Shown here: in pieces, positions 13,701 through 27,527 of the stretch
Layout of the letters: each line of letters begins with the position of its first letter
How positions within the stretch are numbered: the stretch's first letter is position 1
NCBI GenBank assembly: GCA_031257235.1
Contig: JAIRPA010000028.1
Location: 1 to 27,527 of the forward strand
Length of the DNA: 27,527 nucleotides
Direction: 5' to 3'
DNA from: Burkholderiales bacterium
GTDB taxonomy: Bacteria; Pseudomonadota; Gammaproteobacteria; Burkholderiales; Casimicrobiaceae
Position numbers and translations under genes: made by a program
The notes under the pieces: generated by a model
Told to the model about the DNA's origin: nothing
The model's database searches: none
The model's input: the letters and a program-made list of their open reading frames with translations, nothing else

Positions 13701-16700
13701 TTGTCTGCCGGAATCATTTTGTCCATCATGATTATTCCTTTCATCGCCTCCGTGATGCGCGATGTCTTTGAAGTCACGCCGCCTTTACTCAAAGAATCCG
13801 CGTATGGCTTGGGTTCAACAACGTGGGAAGTCATTTGGAAAGTGGTTTTGCCTTATACAAAAACCGGCGTGTTGGGCGGCGTTATGTTGGGCTTAGGGCG
13901 CGCTTTGGGAGAAACCATGGCGGTGACCTTTGTGATCGGCAACATGAGTCAATTAAGCTCGATCTCGCTTTTTGAGCCGGCGAACAGTATTACCTCTGCG
14001 CTGGCCAACGAATTTGCCGAAGCCGCTCCCGGCTTACATCAGTCCGCGCTGATTTATCTGGGGCTGATTTTGTTTTTAATTACGTTTGCGGTATTGACGT
14101 TTTCCCGTTTGTTGTTGATGCGGTTAAAAGGTCGTGAAGGAAAACGGGTATGAACATTGATCAGCAAAAATTAGCGCGTTTTATGTGGCGCAAAAGAATC
14201 AATCAAGGTTCGTTATTGTTGTCGGTGGGCGCCATGATTTTTGGCGTCTTTTGGTTGGCGTGGATACTTTGGGAAACGATACATTTAGGCTTTTCCGGTT
14301 TTTCGGTCTCCCTTTTTACGGAAACCACCCCCGCGCCCAACGAGCCCCTAGGCACGGGCGGCTTGATCAATGCCATGTGGGGGTCGCTTTTGATGGTGGG
14401 CATGGCCACTTTCATCGGCGCGCCGGTCGGGATTCTTTCAGGCATTTATCTTGCCGAATATAAACCGGACGGCAAACTTGCCGTCACGATACGTTTCATC
14501 AACGATTTATTATTATCCGCGCCGTCGATCATCATCGGTTTGTTTATCTATACCTTATTGGTGGTTCGGTTTCGTCAATTTTCCGGCTGGGCGGGCGCGG
14601 CGGCTTTAACGTTAATCGTGATCCCGGTGGTCATCCGCACCACAGAAAACATGTTGCAATTGGTGCCGGCGCGTCTGCGTGAAGCGGCTTATGCCTTAGG
14701 AACGCCCAAATGGAAAGTGATATTGCGCATCACGCTCACGGCGTCGCGCGCGGGTGTCTTGACCGGCATTTTATTGGCGGTGGCACGGATTGCCGGCGAA
14801 ACCGCGCCGTTGATTTTTACCGCGTTGAACAATCAATTTTGGAAGGCAGGCTTATCGGGTCCGACCGCCAATCTTCCGGTGACCATTTTGCAATACGCGA
14901 TGAGCCCTTATCAAAATTGGCAACATTTAGCATGGGCGGGCGTGTTGATGATCACGCTTGCCGTGTTGGGATTAAACATTCTTGCCCGCGTTTTGTCGCG
15001 GACAAAGCGATAACCTACTCACGATATTGACTATGACGAATACCCAAACACAGCGACCGACGCCAAACGCCAAACTGATCATTCGCAATCTGAATTTTTA
15101 TTACGGAAAGTTTCGCGCCCTGCACGGCATCAATCTTGAAATTCCCGACAAAGGGGTCACGGCGTTTATCGGGCCTTCCGGTTGCGGAAAATCCACGTTG
15201 TTGCGCACCATGAACCGCATGTTTGAGCTGTATCCCGATCAACGCGCCGAAGGCGAAATTCTGTTAGACCAAGAAAACTTATTGACGTCTAAACAGGATG
15301 TGGCGTTGATTCGCGCGCGAATCGGCATGGTGTTTCAAATGCCGACGCCTTTTCCGATGTCGATTTTTGACAATATTGCCTTTGGCGTCAAACTTTTTGA
15401 GAACTTATCAAGAATCGAGATGGAAGAGCGCGTTGAATGGGCGCTCAAAAAAGCCGCGCTTTGGGAAGAGGTGAAAGATAAACTGACCCAATCCGGCGCG
15501 AGTTTATCCGGCGGGCAACAACAACGTTTGTGCATTGCGCGTGTGATCGCCATCAAGCCGGAGTTATTGTTGTTGGATGAACCCTGTTCTGCGTTAGACC
15601 CTATTTCTACCGCGCGCATCGAAGAGCTGATCGCCGAATTGAAAAAGGACTATACTGTAGTAATTGTCACGCATAACATGCAACAAGCCGCGCGTGTCAG
15701 TGATTACACGGCCTATATGTACTTGGGCAATCTTGTAGAATTTGGCGCCACCGAGCAGATTTTCTTCAAGCCCGCAAAACGAGAAACCGAAGATTATATT
15801 ACCGGACGTTTCGGTTGATACCATGAAAGATTAAGCGATGACAGAAAAACATTTATCTTCACAATTTGACAGCGATTTAAACGAAGTTTCCACCAAAGTG
15901 ATGGAAATGGGCGGCTTGATAGAATCTCAAATTCGCGCGGCGATGGCATCCTTGAGCAGTTATTCGATAGAGCTTGCCGACCAAGTGATTAAAAACGAAC
16001 CCGGCGTGGACGATTTTGAAATCAATATCGACCATTTATTGATTTCCGTGATTGCGCGTCGTCAACCTGCCGCGCGAGACTTGCGTTTACTTTTGGCGAT
16101 TTCAAAAATCACGGCAAACTTGGAGCGTGTCGGCGACGAGGCAAAAAAAATCGCAAAACGCGCCAAGTCTCTCATCGAAAGCGGCAAAGCGCGGGAAATG
16201 CCCATCGGAGACTTGCGCCTTGCCACCGAGCTTGCCACAAAACTGATTCATCAAGCCTTAGACGCCTTGGCAAGATTGGATATTGAAAGCGCGTTGACCA
16301 TCTTAAAAGACGACGATGAAATCGACCGCGAGTTTAAAGGTTTTACGCGGATGCTGATTACTTATATGATGGAAGACCCGCGAACCATCAGCGGCAGTTT
16401 AGATTTGTTGTTTGTGGCCAAAGCCATTGAGCGCATCGGCGATCACGCAAAAAATATCGCGGAATGTATTATTTATATCGTCAAAGGCGAAGATGTGCGG
16501 CACAGCTCGCTTGAAACCATCGAATCCATCATTAAGTAATCATGGGCAAAGAGGCTTTTTGTAAAACCCGTGTGTTGATTGTTGAAGATCAGCCGGACAT
16601 TATCGAGCTATTATCCATTCATTTAAAGCATCATGATTTTGACGTGGTTGCCGCGCTCAACGGCACGGAGGCGCAAAAAGTGTTGGATGACGCGCTGCCG

Positions 16701-19332
16701 GATTTAATCTTATTGGATTGGATGCTCCCCGGCGGTCAAGACGGCATTGCTTTGGCGCGTAAATGGCGAAGCACCCCCCGCACGCAACACATACCGATCA
16801 TTATGTTGACCGCGCGCGGTGAAGAGGTCGATAAAATCAAGGGCTTGGATATGGGTGTGGACGATTATGTCGTCAAACCCTTTTCGCCCAAAGAGTTGAT
16901 GGCAAGAATACGCGCCGTGTTGCGTCGGCGCGCGCCCGAACAAATTGCCGACGCGGTGACGATGGGAGATTTAACTTTAGACGCCGCGCAGTTGACGGTT
17001 TTATTTCGGCAACAAAAATTATCGGTCGTCTCAACCGAGTTTCGGTTATTACATTTTCTGATGAAGCACCCGAATGTGATCTGGTCACGCGCGGCGCTAT
17101 TAGATAAAGTCTGGGGAGATCACGTGTTCATCGAAGAACGCACGGTGGATGTTCACATCAAACGTTTGCGCCAAGCCTTAGGGGAAGCAGGGAGCTATAT
17201 CGAAACGGTGCGCGGGGCGGGTTATCGCTTTTCCTTGACACCGCAAACTTAAACTATCCATCAAAATCATGGTGTGGCGCGCGCTATTTCTTCTGATGTT
17301 GACGGGCTTGTGCTTTTGCTTTGCTCAATCAAGCGGCGCGTTGAATACTTATACGGCAAGTGTGATTGCGTGTTTGTTTTTGGTGTTGCTCGCCTTGTTT
17401 ATTCTCGACAGGGTTTTAGGGTTGCGGTTGATCGAATGGCTAAAACGCCTGCAAGAAAATCCCATGAGCCCTATTCCCCGGTTTTCCGGCGCGTGGCGAG
17501 AGACGGCGGAACGCGTGACGCGCTTATTAAAGCAAAAAGATCATGCCCTTCATGTCTGCCAAACGGAATTAGATAATTTCTATGCCGCGCTGGAAGCCTC
17601 GCCGGACGGGCTGATTATTTTGGATGAGCAAATGCGCATCTTATGGTGCAATCAATCGGCGTGTGGTCATTTTGGGTTGGATGCCGCGCGCGATCAAGAT
17701 CAATCGGTCACGCATTTACTGCGAGACCCGGTGTTGGTGAATTATCTTTCCGCGAAAACGTATCAGCAACCGGTGATCATTGAAAGCCCCAAGTCGATTC
17801 ACGCGCAACCTTTACGATTGTCGGTGCAGCTTTACGCTTATGGCGAAGGGCGTTTGTTGATGCAGTCGCGCGATGTGACGGCCATTTTGCAAGCCGAAGC
17901 CATGAGGCGCGATTTTGTCGCCAACGTCTCGCACGAGATTCGCACGCCTTTGACGGTGTTGTCGGGGTTTGTGGAAACGCTACAAACCTTGCCGCTGACC
18001 GACCATGAGCGCGATGATTATCTTCTCCGAATGGCCAATCAAGCGCATCGAATGAAACATCTGGTCGATGATCTATTAACCTTATCGCGGATTGAAAGTA
18101 ACGCGCCGCCGGATTTAAAGACTTGGGTTTCGGCGCGCATGTTGTTACAACAATGCGAAACCGACGCGCGCGCCTTGTCGGCTTTAGTCTTAGGCGATCA
18201 CCCCCCGCATTCATTTATTTTTCCGAAGGATGAAACCGTCAACGAAGAAATCGCGGGCAACGCACACGAATTGCAGAGTGCGTTTTTTAATCTCATCAAT
18301 AACGCCGTGCGTTATACGCCGGCAGGGGGCACGATTGAAGTTCAATGGGAAAAACTGCCCGGCGGGCAGGCGCGGTTTTTAGTCAAAGATACGGGGCAGG
18401 GGGTGGCGCCCGAACACATTCCGCGTTTGACGGAACGGTTTTATCGTGTGGATTCGGATCGCTCACGCGCCACCGGCGGCACGGGGTTGGGGCTTTCGAT
18501 TGTCAAACACGTGGCGCAACGCCACGACGCGACGCTGACGATCGAAAGCGTTGTGGGGCAGGGGTCAACCTTTGCGATGACTTTGCCTGCGCAACGAATT
18601 GATTCGCCTAAAAGAGAGTTCGCCCATAAGTAAACCCCCACACCCTATGCCCAAAAGTGGAATCTTTTTGCCAAACGGCAGGACTCATTGCATTGCCCCT
18701 CTATTGTGGCTACAATGTAGCCAACAAACAAGGAGAATTAACATGAGCGCAGACGCTGTTGTTCGGGCGAGAATCCCGGCAGATTTGAAAAAACAGGCTA
18801 TGTCCACCCTCAACGCAATGGGTTTATCCGCATCTGACCTGATTCGGTTGGTGTTTCTTCGCGTCGCCGAAGAGGGGCGATTACCTTTTGCGGTTGAGAT
18901 TCCCAACAAAACCACAAGAAAAGCAATGAAGGAGCTTCTGGAAGGGAAAGGCGTTCATTACGAATCCGGCGAAAAAATGTTCAAAGATTTGGGTATTTGA
19001 TGCTGATACCACGATTAAGCGGACAGTTTAAGAAAGACGTTAAGAAAGCAGAAAAACGCGGCAAGGATATGAAAAAACTCCGCACTGTGTTGGAGTTGCT
19101 TTTTGCGGAGCAAAACCTTCCTCTGCAGTACCGAGATCATCCGCTCAAAGGCGAGTGGGCAGGGTTTCGTGACGCGCATATCGAACCGGATTGGTTGCTG
19201 ATTTATTACGTCCGTGGGAATGTTCTTTACCTTGTGCGGACCGGAACACATTCCGATATATTCGACGAATAGATGAACGACGGTGAGGATGATTTAAAAC
19301 CGGATTGGGTTTCAGGGGTCAGAGGTCAGGGA

Positions 19333-19373
<41 letters not shown>

Positions 19374-22300
19374 ATCAGAGCGCCGTCATTTAAGCGCAAG
19401 CCTGCGACAGCAGGCAAAGTCGCAGAATCCATCCCGCCTTTCCACCAAAAAAGGATCAGGGTTTTGGTCTCCACTGACTTTGCTTCGCGTCGTGCGTTCC
19501 GCCCCAACCTTTGGTTTTGGTCTCCACTAACTTTGCTTTGCGTCGTGCGTTCCGCCCCAACCAAAGGTTGTCCTGTCCTTTTTTGCTGACTCCAACCGGC
19601 AAAAAGGTCCACTTTTTGCCGTCGAGTGTAGGTTTTTACTTTTTGCCGAATAGTTACTGATCCGTCACCGCGCCCTGCGACGAAGAAGAAACAAGTCGGG
19701 TGTATTTACCCAACAGTCCGCGCGTGTAACGCGGTGCGGGTTGTGTCCAATTGGCTTTTCTTCGGGCAAGCTCGCTGTCGCTGATGTTGAGTTGGATTAA
19801 GCGTTGATGCGCGTCGATGGTGATGGAGTCTCCTTCTTCCACAAACGCAATCGTGCCGCCGACAAACGCCTCAGGCGCCACATGACCGACCACCATGCCC
19901 CACGTGCCGCCGGAAAAACGTCCGTCCGTGATCAGCCCGACCGTCTCGCCCAAACCCTGCCCCACCAAAGCGGCGGTGGGTGCCAGCATTTCCTGCATGC
20001 CGGGTCCGCCCTTGGGACCTTCATAGCGAATTACCACAACATCGCCGTCTTTAATTTTCCGCGCCATGATGGCATCCATACATTCGGCTTCGGAATTAAA
20101 GACGCGCGCGGGCCCCGTGATCGACGGATTTTTCAACCCCGTGATTTTGGCAACCGCGCCCTCGGTGGCAAGATTGCCGCGCAAAATCGCCAGATGCCCT
20201 TCCGCGTACAAAGGATGATCGAAGGTGCGGATCACGTCTTGATCCGCGCGGGGTGTTTCGGGAACGTTGACCAATTCCTCCGCAAGCGTTTTGCCGGTGA
20301 TGGTGAGGCAATCGCCGTGCACCAGCCCGCGCGACAACAACATCTTTAAGACTTGCGGCACGCCGCCCGCGCGATGAAAATCAACCGCGACGTAACGCCC
20401 GGAGGGTTTTAAATCACACAACACCGGCACTTTGCGACGAATCCGCTCAACGTCGTCTAATGACCACGCCACGCCGGCGGCAGCGGCAATCGCCAAGTAA
20501 TGCAACACCGCGTTGGTGGAGCCGCCCGTGGCCATGATGAGCGCCATGGCGTTCTCGATGGATTTTTTCGTGATGATGTCGCGCGGTTTGAGGTCTTTCG
20601 CAATCGCGTTGTACAAAACCCGCGCGGAGATTTCCGCAGAGTCGGCTTTTTCGGGATCGGGAGACGCCATTTGTGAGGACCCCAATAAACTCATGCCCAA
20701 CGCCTCAAATGAAGAAGACATCGTGTTGGCGGTGTACATTCCGCCGCACGCGCCGGTGGAAGGACAGGCGTTTTTTTCGATGCCGATAAAGTCTTCGTCC
20801 GACATCTTGCCGGCGGCGTAGGCGCCCACCGCTTCAAAAACGCTGACCACCGTTAAATCCTGCCCTTTCCACTTGCCCGGCTTGATGGTGCCCGCATAGA
20901 CAAAAATACCCGGCACGTTCATCCGCGCCAAGGCGATCATCGCGCCCGGCATGTTTTTGTCGCACCCGCCGACAATCAAGACGCCGTCCATGCTTTGCCC
21001 GTTGACGGACGTTTCAATCGCGTCGGCAATGACCTCGCGCGACACCAACGAATATTTCATGGCTTCCGTGCCCATGCCGATGCCGTCGGTCACGGTGGGG
21101 ACGCCAAAGGTTTGCGGCATCGCGCCGACCGCTTTTAAGGCGGCTTCTACGCGGTTGACCAAGGGTTGTATGCCGGCATTGCACGGGTTCATGGTGCTGT
21201 GTCCGTTGGCAATGCCGACAATGGGCTTGTCAAAGTCGTTGTCGCCAAAGCCGACCGCGCGCAACATCGCGCGATTCGGCGAACGGGCAACGCCCGCGGT
21301 AATTAAAGAAGAACGTCGGTTGATGGTCATGGTGTGGATTTCCTAAAGAGACAAAGGGAAAAGTGTAATGGAATCCACCCCCCTTGTGTTTAGCAAAAAA
21401 CCGGAGAAAAAGAATGCGCCTGCAATATGAAAAATGGAAATCTTGGGGTACAATGATCCGCGCATTACAGGGTGTTACGTTTGCCTTTTTTTGCGAAAAC
21501 AGAAGACCTTAAAAAAGGTCTTGATCCCATATTGAGATGTTTCATCATCACCTAAGGAGAACCCGATGAAAAAATGGATGATTCCCATGCTGTCTGCCGC
21601 GCTTTTAAGCGGTTGCCTTTTCAACAATGCGCGCACCGATGCCGATAATTCCTCCGCCACCGCGTCGACGGACTCATCCGCGCCGGCGAAGAAAACCAAG
21701 CTGGAGAGGGAGCGTGAAAAATACCAATCCGACGATCCGCGCGAATGCGTACAAAACTTTACTTTTGACGGCAGTTTCGCGCGGGGACGCACCTTCAAAA
21801 GCAACGCGTTTGTCAAGAATGTGACACAAGCCGTTGCCATCAAACGCGCGGTGCGTTACCTCACCAACGGCGGTTGGCAGATCAACAATGTCAATGAGAG
21901 CTTAGGCATCATCAGTGCCTCGCAAACCGTGAGCTACGGAAACGGAAAAACGGTGCCGTTTAATGTCGGGATCGAGCAAGCCAAAGGCGGGGTGAATGTT
22001 GATTTGAGCTATAAGATTTCGGGGGGATTGTCGTCTCCCGTTGACGCGGTGCGCAATGAATTTTGTGCCGTCGTGGAAAGCGTGGGCGCAAAATAATCCT
22101 TCCCAAAACGTAAGATTGAGGTTGTTGTAGGGGCGAGGCTTGCCTCGCCCGCGCCCTTCTTGCCTTTTCTACAAAAAAGTAACCGGCTTTGCCGGTACTT
22201 TTTTGGAGATTCCAACCGGCAAAAAGTAGGTTTTTACTTTTTGCCGAACCCGCGAGTGTAGGTTTTTACTTTTGGGCATAGAGTGTAGGTTTTCACTTTG

Positions 22301-25300
22301 GGGCGAATCCCTGATATGCTCCAACGGATCCTATTGATCCTGAAAGGAAGCGCTTGATGAAAAAACCCCTCCTCATCATCGTGATTTTGGTGATAGCGGT
22401 GGCACTTATTGCGGCTGCCGTGTGGTTATCGAGAACCCAAACGCAAACGCTGACCTTATACGGAAATGTGGATCAGCGGCACATTGAGCTGGCGTTTGCC
22501 GATGCCGAGCGGATTGCCGAAATTTACGTTCAGGAAGGCGCGACGGTCGAGCCGGGTCAACCGCTTGCCAAGCTGGAAACGCGCAGACTTTTCGACAAAA
22601 TCATGGCGGCGCGCGCGCGTCTTGCCCAAGCCCAAAGCGCCTTATTAAAACTTAAAAACGGAACACGTCCCGAAGAAATCGACCAAGCCCGCGCGGCGGT
22701 GGCGGCAGCCCATGCAGAAGCGGCATTCACGGAAGCGCAGTTTGAGCGAATGAGGCTACTTTCTTCCGATTCTTCCGGTCGTGCGGTCAGCCAACAGGAA
22801 TTAGACGAAACGCGGTTAAAACGCGATCAGGCGCGCGCCAAATTAAATCTTGAGCAAAAAGCATTAAAGCTCGCGGAAATAGGCGCGCGGACGGAAGACA
22901 TTCAGGCGGCGGAAGCCACGCTTGCCGAGCAACAACAAAATCTTGAAGCCTTAGAACATCAACTAGACGACGCCACGTTAAAAAGCCCTGCGCGCGCTGT
23001 GATTTTTCGTCGCTTATTGGAAGTCGGCGATATGGCTTCTCCACAACGCGCCGTTTTTTCGCTTTCGGTGATCTCGCCCAAATGGGTGCGCGCCTACCTT
23101 GCCGAGCCGGAATTGGGGCGCGTCAAACCGCAAATGAAAGCCCTTGTCACCACCGACGCGCTCACACAAGACACGTTATCGGGCACGGTGTCCTTTATTG
23201 CGGACACCGCCGAATTCACGCCCAAAACCGTGCAGACCACGGAATTAAGAACCGCGCTTGTTTACGAAATTCGTATTCTCGTGGAAGACCCAAACCATCA
23301 ATTGCGATTGGGCATGCCGGTGACGATTACCTTTCCCGAATTCAATTAAATCGTGTGGCGGCTTTGCCATGTCTTTTCGCGCCCTTCATTTAAAAAAAAC
23401 CTTCCGACAAAAAAACGGCGCTCCCCTTTTGGCGTTGGACGATGTGTCATTGACCCTCAAAAAAGGAACGATCACGGCGTTGGTGGGTCCTGACGGCGCC
23501 GGCAAGACAACCTTAATTCGCATCCTTGCCGGATTACTGAAACCGGATTTGCCGGAATCGTCAAACGCCGAAGCGATATTGAACAACCAACATCGCATTG
23601 GCTACATGCCTCAAAAATTCGGGCTTTATGAAGATTTAAGCGTTGAAGAAAACATGAACCTGTACGCCGCGCTTTTGGGTGTCCCTGATCACGCGCGCGA
23701 CACACAATATCAAACCTTGTTGGCGATGGCGGATTTATCCTCGTTTCGCACGCGACGGGCGGGCAAGCTCTCCGGCGGGATGAAACAAAAATTAGGCTTG
23801 ATTTGCGCTTTGTTGGCCGCGCCGGAAGTGTTGTTATTGGACGAGCCGACGGTTGGCGTTGATCCGCTTTCCCGCCGAGAATTAAAAGAGATCATCAAAA
23901 AACTCACGGAAGAAACCGGCATGTCGGTGTTGATGAGTACCGCGTATTTGGATGAAGCGGATCGTTGTGATGAAGTGATTTTAATGTTTCAGGGGAAAGT
24001 ATTGGCAAGCGGTTCGCCTCAAACCCTGCGCGCGTTATCGAAGGGACGGTGTTATTGGGCGCGTCCTCACAAAAACGAGACGCCCCGCGCGTTGCAATCT
24101 CGTCTTTTGGAAGTCACCGAGGTGATCGACGCCGTGCCCATGGGCGGCGGCGTGCGGCTGATCACGGACAATCTTAAGGACGGGCAACGCGCTTTGTCTG
24201 ACGAACAACAAAAAGGCGCGACGTTGACCGCCGTGGACCCCACCTTGGAAGACAGTTTTATGGCGTTGCTGCATCAACACGCCGCCGACACCAAAGATAA
24301 AATGCCGATACATGTTGTGCATCACGCCGACAACCGCGATCCAACCCATGAACAAACGGACTGGCGCGCTCGCCCGATGCAAGATCGTGAAATCGTCATC
24401 AACGTCGATCATGTGTCTCGTTATTTTGGCGACTTTTGCGCTGTCAACGATGTCAGTTTTTCGGTGCGCGAGGGAGAGGTTTTTGGGTTGTTGGGTCCCA
24501 ACGGCGCCGGAAAAACAACCACGTTTCGGATGTTGTGCGGGTTGTTGCCCGCAAGTCACGGGTCGCTTTTTGTGGCAGGGTGTGACGTTCGCGCCGCAAG
24601 GCATGAGGCGCGTCGCAAGATCGGATACGTCGCTCAAAAATTTTCGTTGTATGGTGCGTTGAGTGTTGCGGAGAATCTTTCGTTTTTTGCGGGCGCGTAT
24701 GGACTGACCGGCGCGTACAAGAAAAGAAGAATCGACGCCATGGTGGAAGACTTCGCGCTTGCCTCCTTTCTTTTAACGCCCGCCGAACAACTATTACAGG
24801 GATATAAGCAACGCTTGGCGATGGCGGTGGGTTTGTTGCACGAACCCGCCATTTTGTTTTTAGATGAGCCGACGGGCAGTGTGGATCCGATCGCGCGTCG
24901 TGCGTTTTGGCAACGCATCACACAATTATCCGATCACGGCATGACCATCGTGATCACCACGCATTTTATGGACGAAGCCGAGTATTGTGATCGCGTGTTG
25001 ATTCAAGATCGTGGCGCGATGTTGGCGTTAGACACGCCGGAACATTTGCGTGAATGGGCGCGTCGCGCGCATCGTCCGGCGACGATGGAAGAAGCGTTTA
25101 TTGAAATTGTTAAGCGGGGGAGACAATAAATGTCGCATGAGCCGCAACGCGATGATGCCCGCCGTATTCGTCTTATGCGAATCGTCGCACTGCTTGGCAA
25201 AGAATCTCGTCAAATGATGCGCGACAAAAGCACCGTCACGTTAGGAGTGATTTTGCCGATCGTTTTGCTTTTTATTTTTGGGTTTGGTTTGTCGTTGGAC

Positions 25301-27527
25301 GTTCGTGAAGTGCCGGTGGCTGTCGTTGTCGAAAACGCCTCGCCCGAAACGCGCGATCTTTTCACACATTTATCGTTATCAAAAACCTTTAGTCCTGTGG
25401 TGGTGCGATCACCACAAGACGCGGAAACGCTTTTGCGCGAAGGAACCGTCAACGCGATGGTGCGTCACCAAGATAAAACGGCGGGAGGCGACGATGCTTT
25501 TCAAATTGTCGTCAACGGGCGCGACTCCAATTTGGCGCGAATATCGTCGCGTTATTTGGAGGGCGCGATCACGGCATGGAGCGCGCCGCAAACGCAGGTT
25601 TTTTTATCGTCGTTGACGGATGAGCCGATAGGTTGGGCTGAAAGCGAAACACGGGTTTGGTATAACGACGCTTTATTGAGCCGATACTTTTTGATTCCCG
25701 GGGTGACGGTTTTGATCATGACGTTAATCGGCGCATTATTAACCGCGTTGGTGGTGGCGCGCGAATGGGAGCGCGGCACGTTTGAAGCCATCATCGCCAC
25801 GCCGGTCTTGCCCTCGGAAATATTGATCGGAAAAACCTTGCCGTATTTTGCTTTGGGGATGATTGGGTTAATCCTGTGTTTGTTGGCGTCTTCGTTTATT
25901 TTTCACGTGCCGATGCGCGGCGCGTTGGGGTTGGTGATCGGGGTCTCTGCCGTTTATTTAACGGTCTCGCTGGGCATCGGCTTATTGATTTCCGCCACGC
26001 TTAAAAATCAATTCTTGGCAAGCCAGAGTGTATTGATTGTCTGTTTCATGCCCACGTTGATGTGGTCCGGTTTTGTGTTTGATTTAAAAAGCGCGCCTAT
26101 GGTGGCGTATTACATCGCGTATCTATTCCCGGCAACATGGTACGTTGAATTATTGCAAACCTTATTGTTGGCGGGAAACGTGCCGGAAATTGTTGTGCGG
26201 GACGGCATCATCTTAATGCTCTACGCGGTCTTCTTTTTGGCGTTGGCAAAAGCCAAAATCAAAAAGTCTTTGGAGTAAACACCATGCGCGCGTTTTTTTA
26301 TTCGGTGGCGGTGTTGATCTACAAAGAAGCGTTGATGATCTTTAAAGATAAACGCGGGCGGCTGATTTTGGTGATGCCGGTTCTGATTCAAACGCTTTTG
26401 TTTGGTTATGTTGCCACGTTTGAATTGAATCGTGTGGATTACGCGGTGTTGGATGAAGATCGCAGTCAGGCATCGCGCGATTTAATCCGTGAATTTGACG
26501 GCTCGCCTATCTTTCATCGTGTGGTGAATTTAAACAACGCGGACGAAATCGCGCCGACTTTAGATCGCAGACAAGCGCTTTTGGTGTTGCATGTCGGGGC
26601 TTCGTTTGAACACACCTTAAATGTCGGGCGTGCCGCGCCGGTTCAAATACTGGTGGACGGCAGAAACAGCAACGTTGCGGGGATTGCCGCGGGTTATGGT
26701 CAGGAGATGATTGCGCGGTTTAATCAAAAACGTTTGAAGGAACGTTTGAATATCTATCCGCCGGTGACGATCACGTCGCGGGCGTGGTTTAATCCCAATT
26801 TGGAAACACGATGGAACATTTTGTCCGGCTTATTAGCGGTGCTTTCGGTGTTGCAGGTGATGATTTTGGCGGGGCAATCGGTGGCGCGCGAAAAAGAAAC
26901 GGGGACTTTTGATCAACTGCTGGTCACGCCTCTGACCACCAAAGCCATGATGTTAGGCAAAGCCATCCCGCCGGTGTTGGTCGGGGTGATGCAATCTTCT
27001 TTGGTTTTATTCGTGGCGGTGCATTGGTTTCTTGTTCCTTTTTCCGGGTCATTCCTTCTTTTGCTCGCGGGATTATTAGTATTCAATAGCGCGATTGTCG
27101 GGATCGGGCTGTGCATTTCCGTGTTGACGACCACCATGCAACAAGCCTTGCTTTATACCTTTTCGTTATTGATGCCGATGATTCTGCTCTCCGGTTTTAT
27201 CTCGCCTGTTTCATCCATGCCTGAAGTTTTTCAATGGGCAACGCTGATCAATCCCGTCCGTTATGGCGTTAATTTAACGCAACGTATTTATTTGGAAGGC
27301 GCGGGTTTTGCGGACGTGTGGCGAAACTTTGCGGCGTTGTTTTTAATCGCGGCGGTCACATGGAGCGCCACCTCGCTCTTATTTCGCACAAAGATGGGCG
27401 GGGGATTCGGCAAAAAGTAAAAACCTACTTTTTGCCGGTTGAGATTTCCAAAAAATCGCGGGGAGACCCCGACGATTTTTTGAGGAAAAGGCGGCTTGGA
27501 TTCTGCGTTTCAGAGGTCAGGTATCAG

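Overview
The window looks like chromosomal DNA of a Gram-negative proteobacterium, most likely a betaproteobacterium. The evidence is gene order and protein style: kdsD-kdsC-lptC-lptA-lptB-rpoN-hpf, exbB-exbD-lpxK-trm112, and pstS-pstC-pstA-pstB-phoU-phoB-phoR are all arranged as in Betaproteobacteria, and LptC opens with the 'LTYWLDAQ' membrane segment typical of that class. Species cannot be told from the sequence. Base composition is close to balanced, and I see no sign that the housekeeping genes were acquired from elsewhere.

Layout: (1) 3-1793, the 3' part of a surface-polysaccharide gene (capsule-synthesis-like domain, methyltransferase, C-terminal beta-rich domain). (2) 1943-2595, a HicA-HicB toxin-antitoxin pair with a clear promoter and palindromic operator; hicA seems to carry a 1-nt deletion near its 3' end. 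(3) 2875-8319, minus strand, a tightly packed operon for Kdo synthesis (kdsD, kdsC), LPS transport (lptC, lptA, lptB), sigma-54 (rpoN) and ribosome hibernation (hpf). (4) 8636-9303, a PIN-domain toxin with its antitoxin. (5) 9533-11887, exbB-exbD-lpxK-trm112. (6) 11920-18633, the phosphate regulon pstSCAB-phoU-phoB-phoR, preceded by a canonical Pho box. (7) 18688-19272, a RelB/DinJ-YafQ pair with promoter and operator. (8) 19654-21330, minus strand, ilvD. (9) 21566-22096, an unrecognised lipoprotein. (10) 22357-27420, a YbhG-YbhF-YbhS-YbhR type ABC exporter.

The most unusual content is not coding. Nearly every operon boundary carries a mosaic intergenic repeat built from a fixed set of modules: TCAGGRR heptamers, a hairpin with ATTCTGCG/CGCAGAAT arms, a strong A6-GC-T6 terminator-like hairpin, and a 12-bp-arm hairpin CGGCAAAAAGTA/TACTTTTTGCCG. 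Two of these islands form an 80-nt perfect inverted repeat around the PIN toxin-antitoxin pair, so that 8376-9455 resembles a mobile cassette with long terminal inverted repeats. All three toxin-antitoxin pairs are bracketed by this repeat family or eroded pieces of it. In ybhR, and apparently phoR, the last codons and the stop codon lie inside repeat sequence. Terminator stems at equivalent positions differ in sequence but keep the fold.

How the genes work together: the LPS transport/Kdo operon, lpxK and the polysaccharide gene all serve envelope construction. The Pst-PhoU-PhoBR block senses and imports phosphate and should be induced through the Pho box by its own product PhoB. The three toxin-antitoxin pairs and the repeats are accessory material lodged between core operons.
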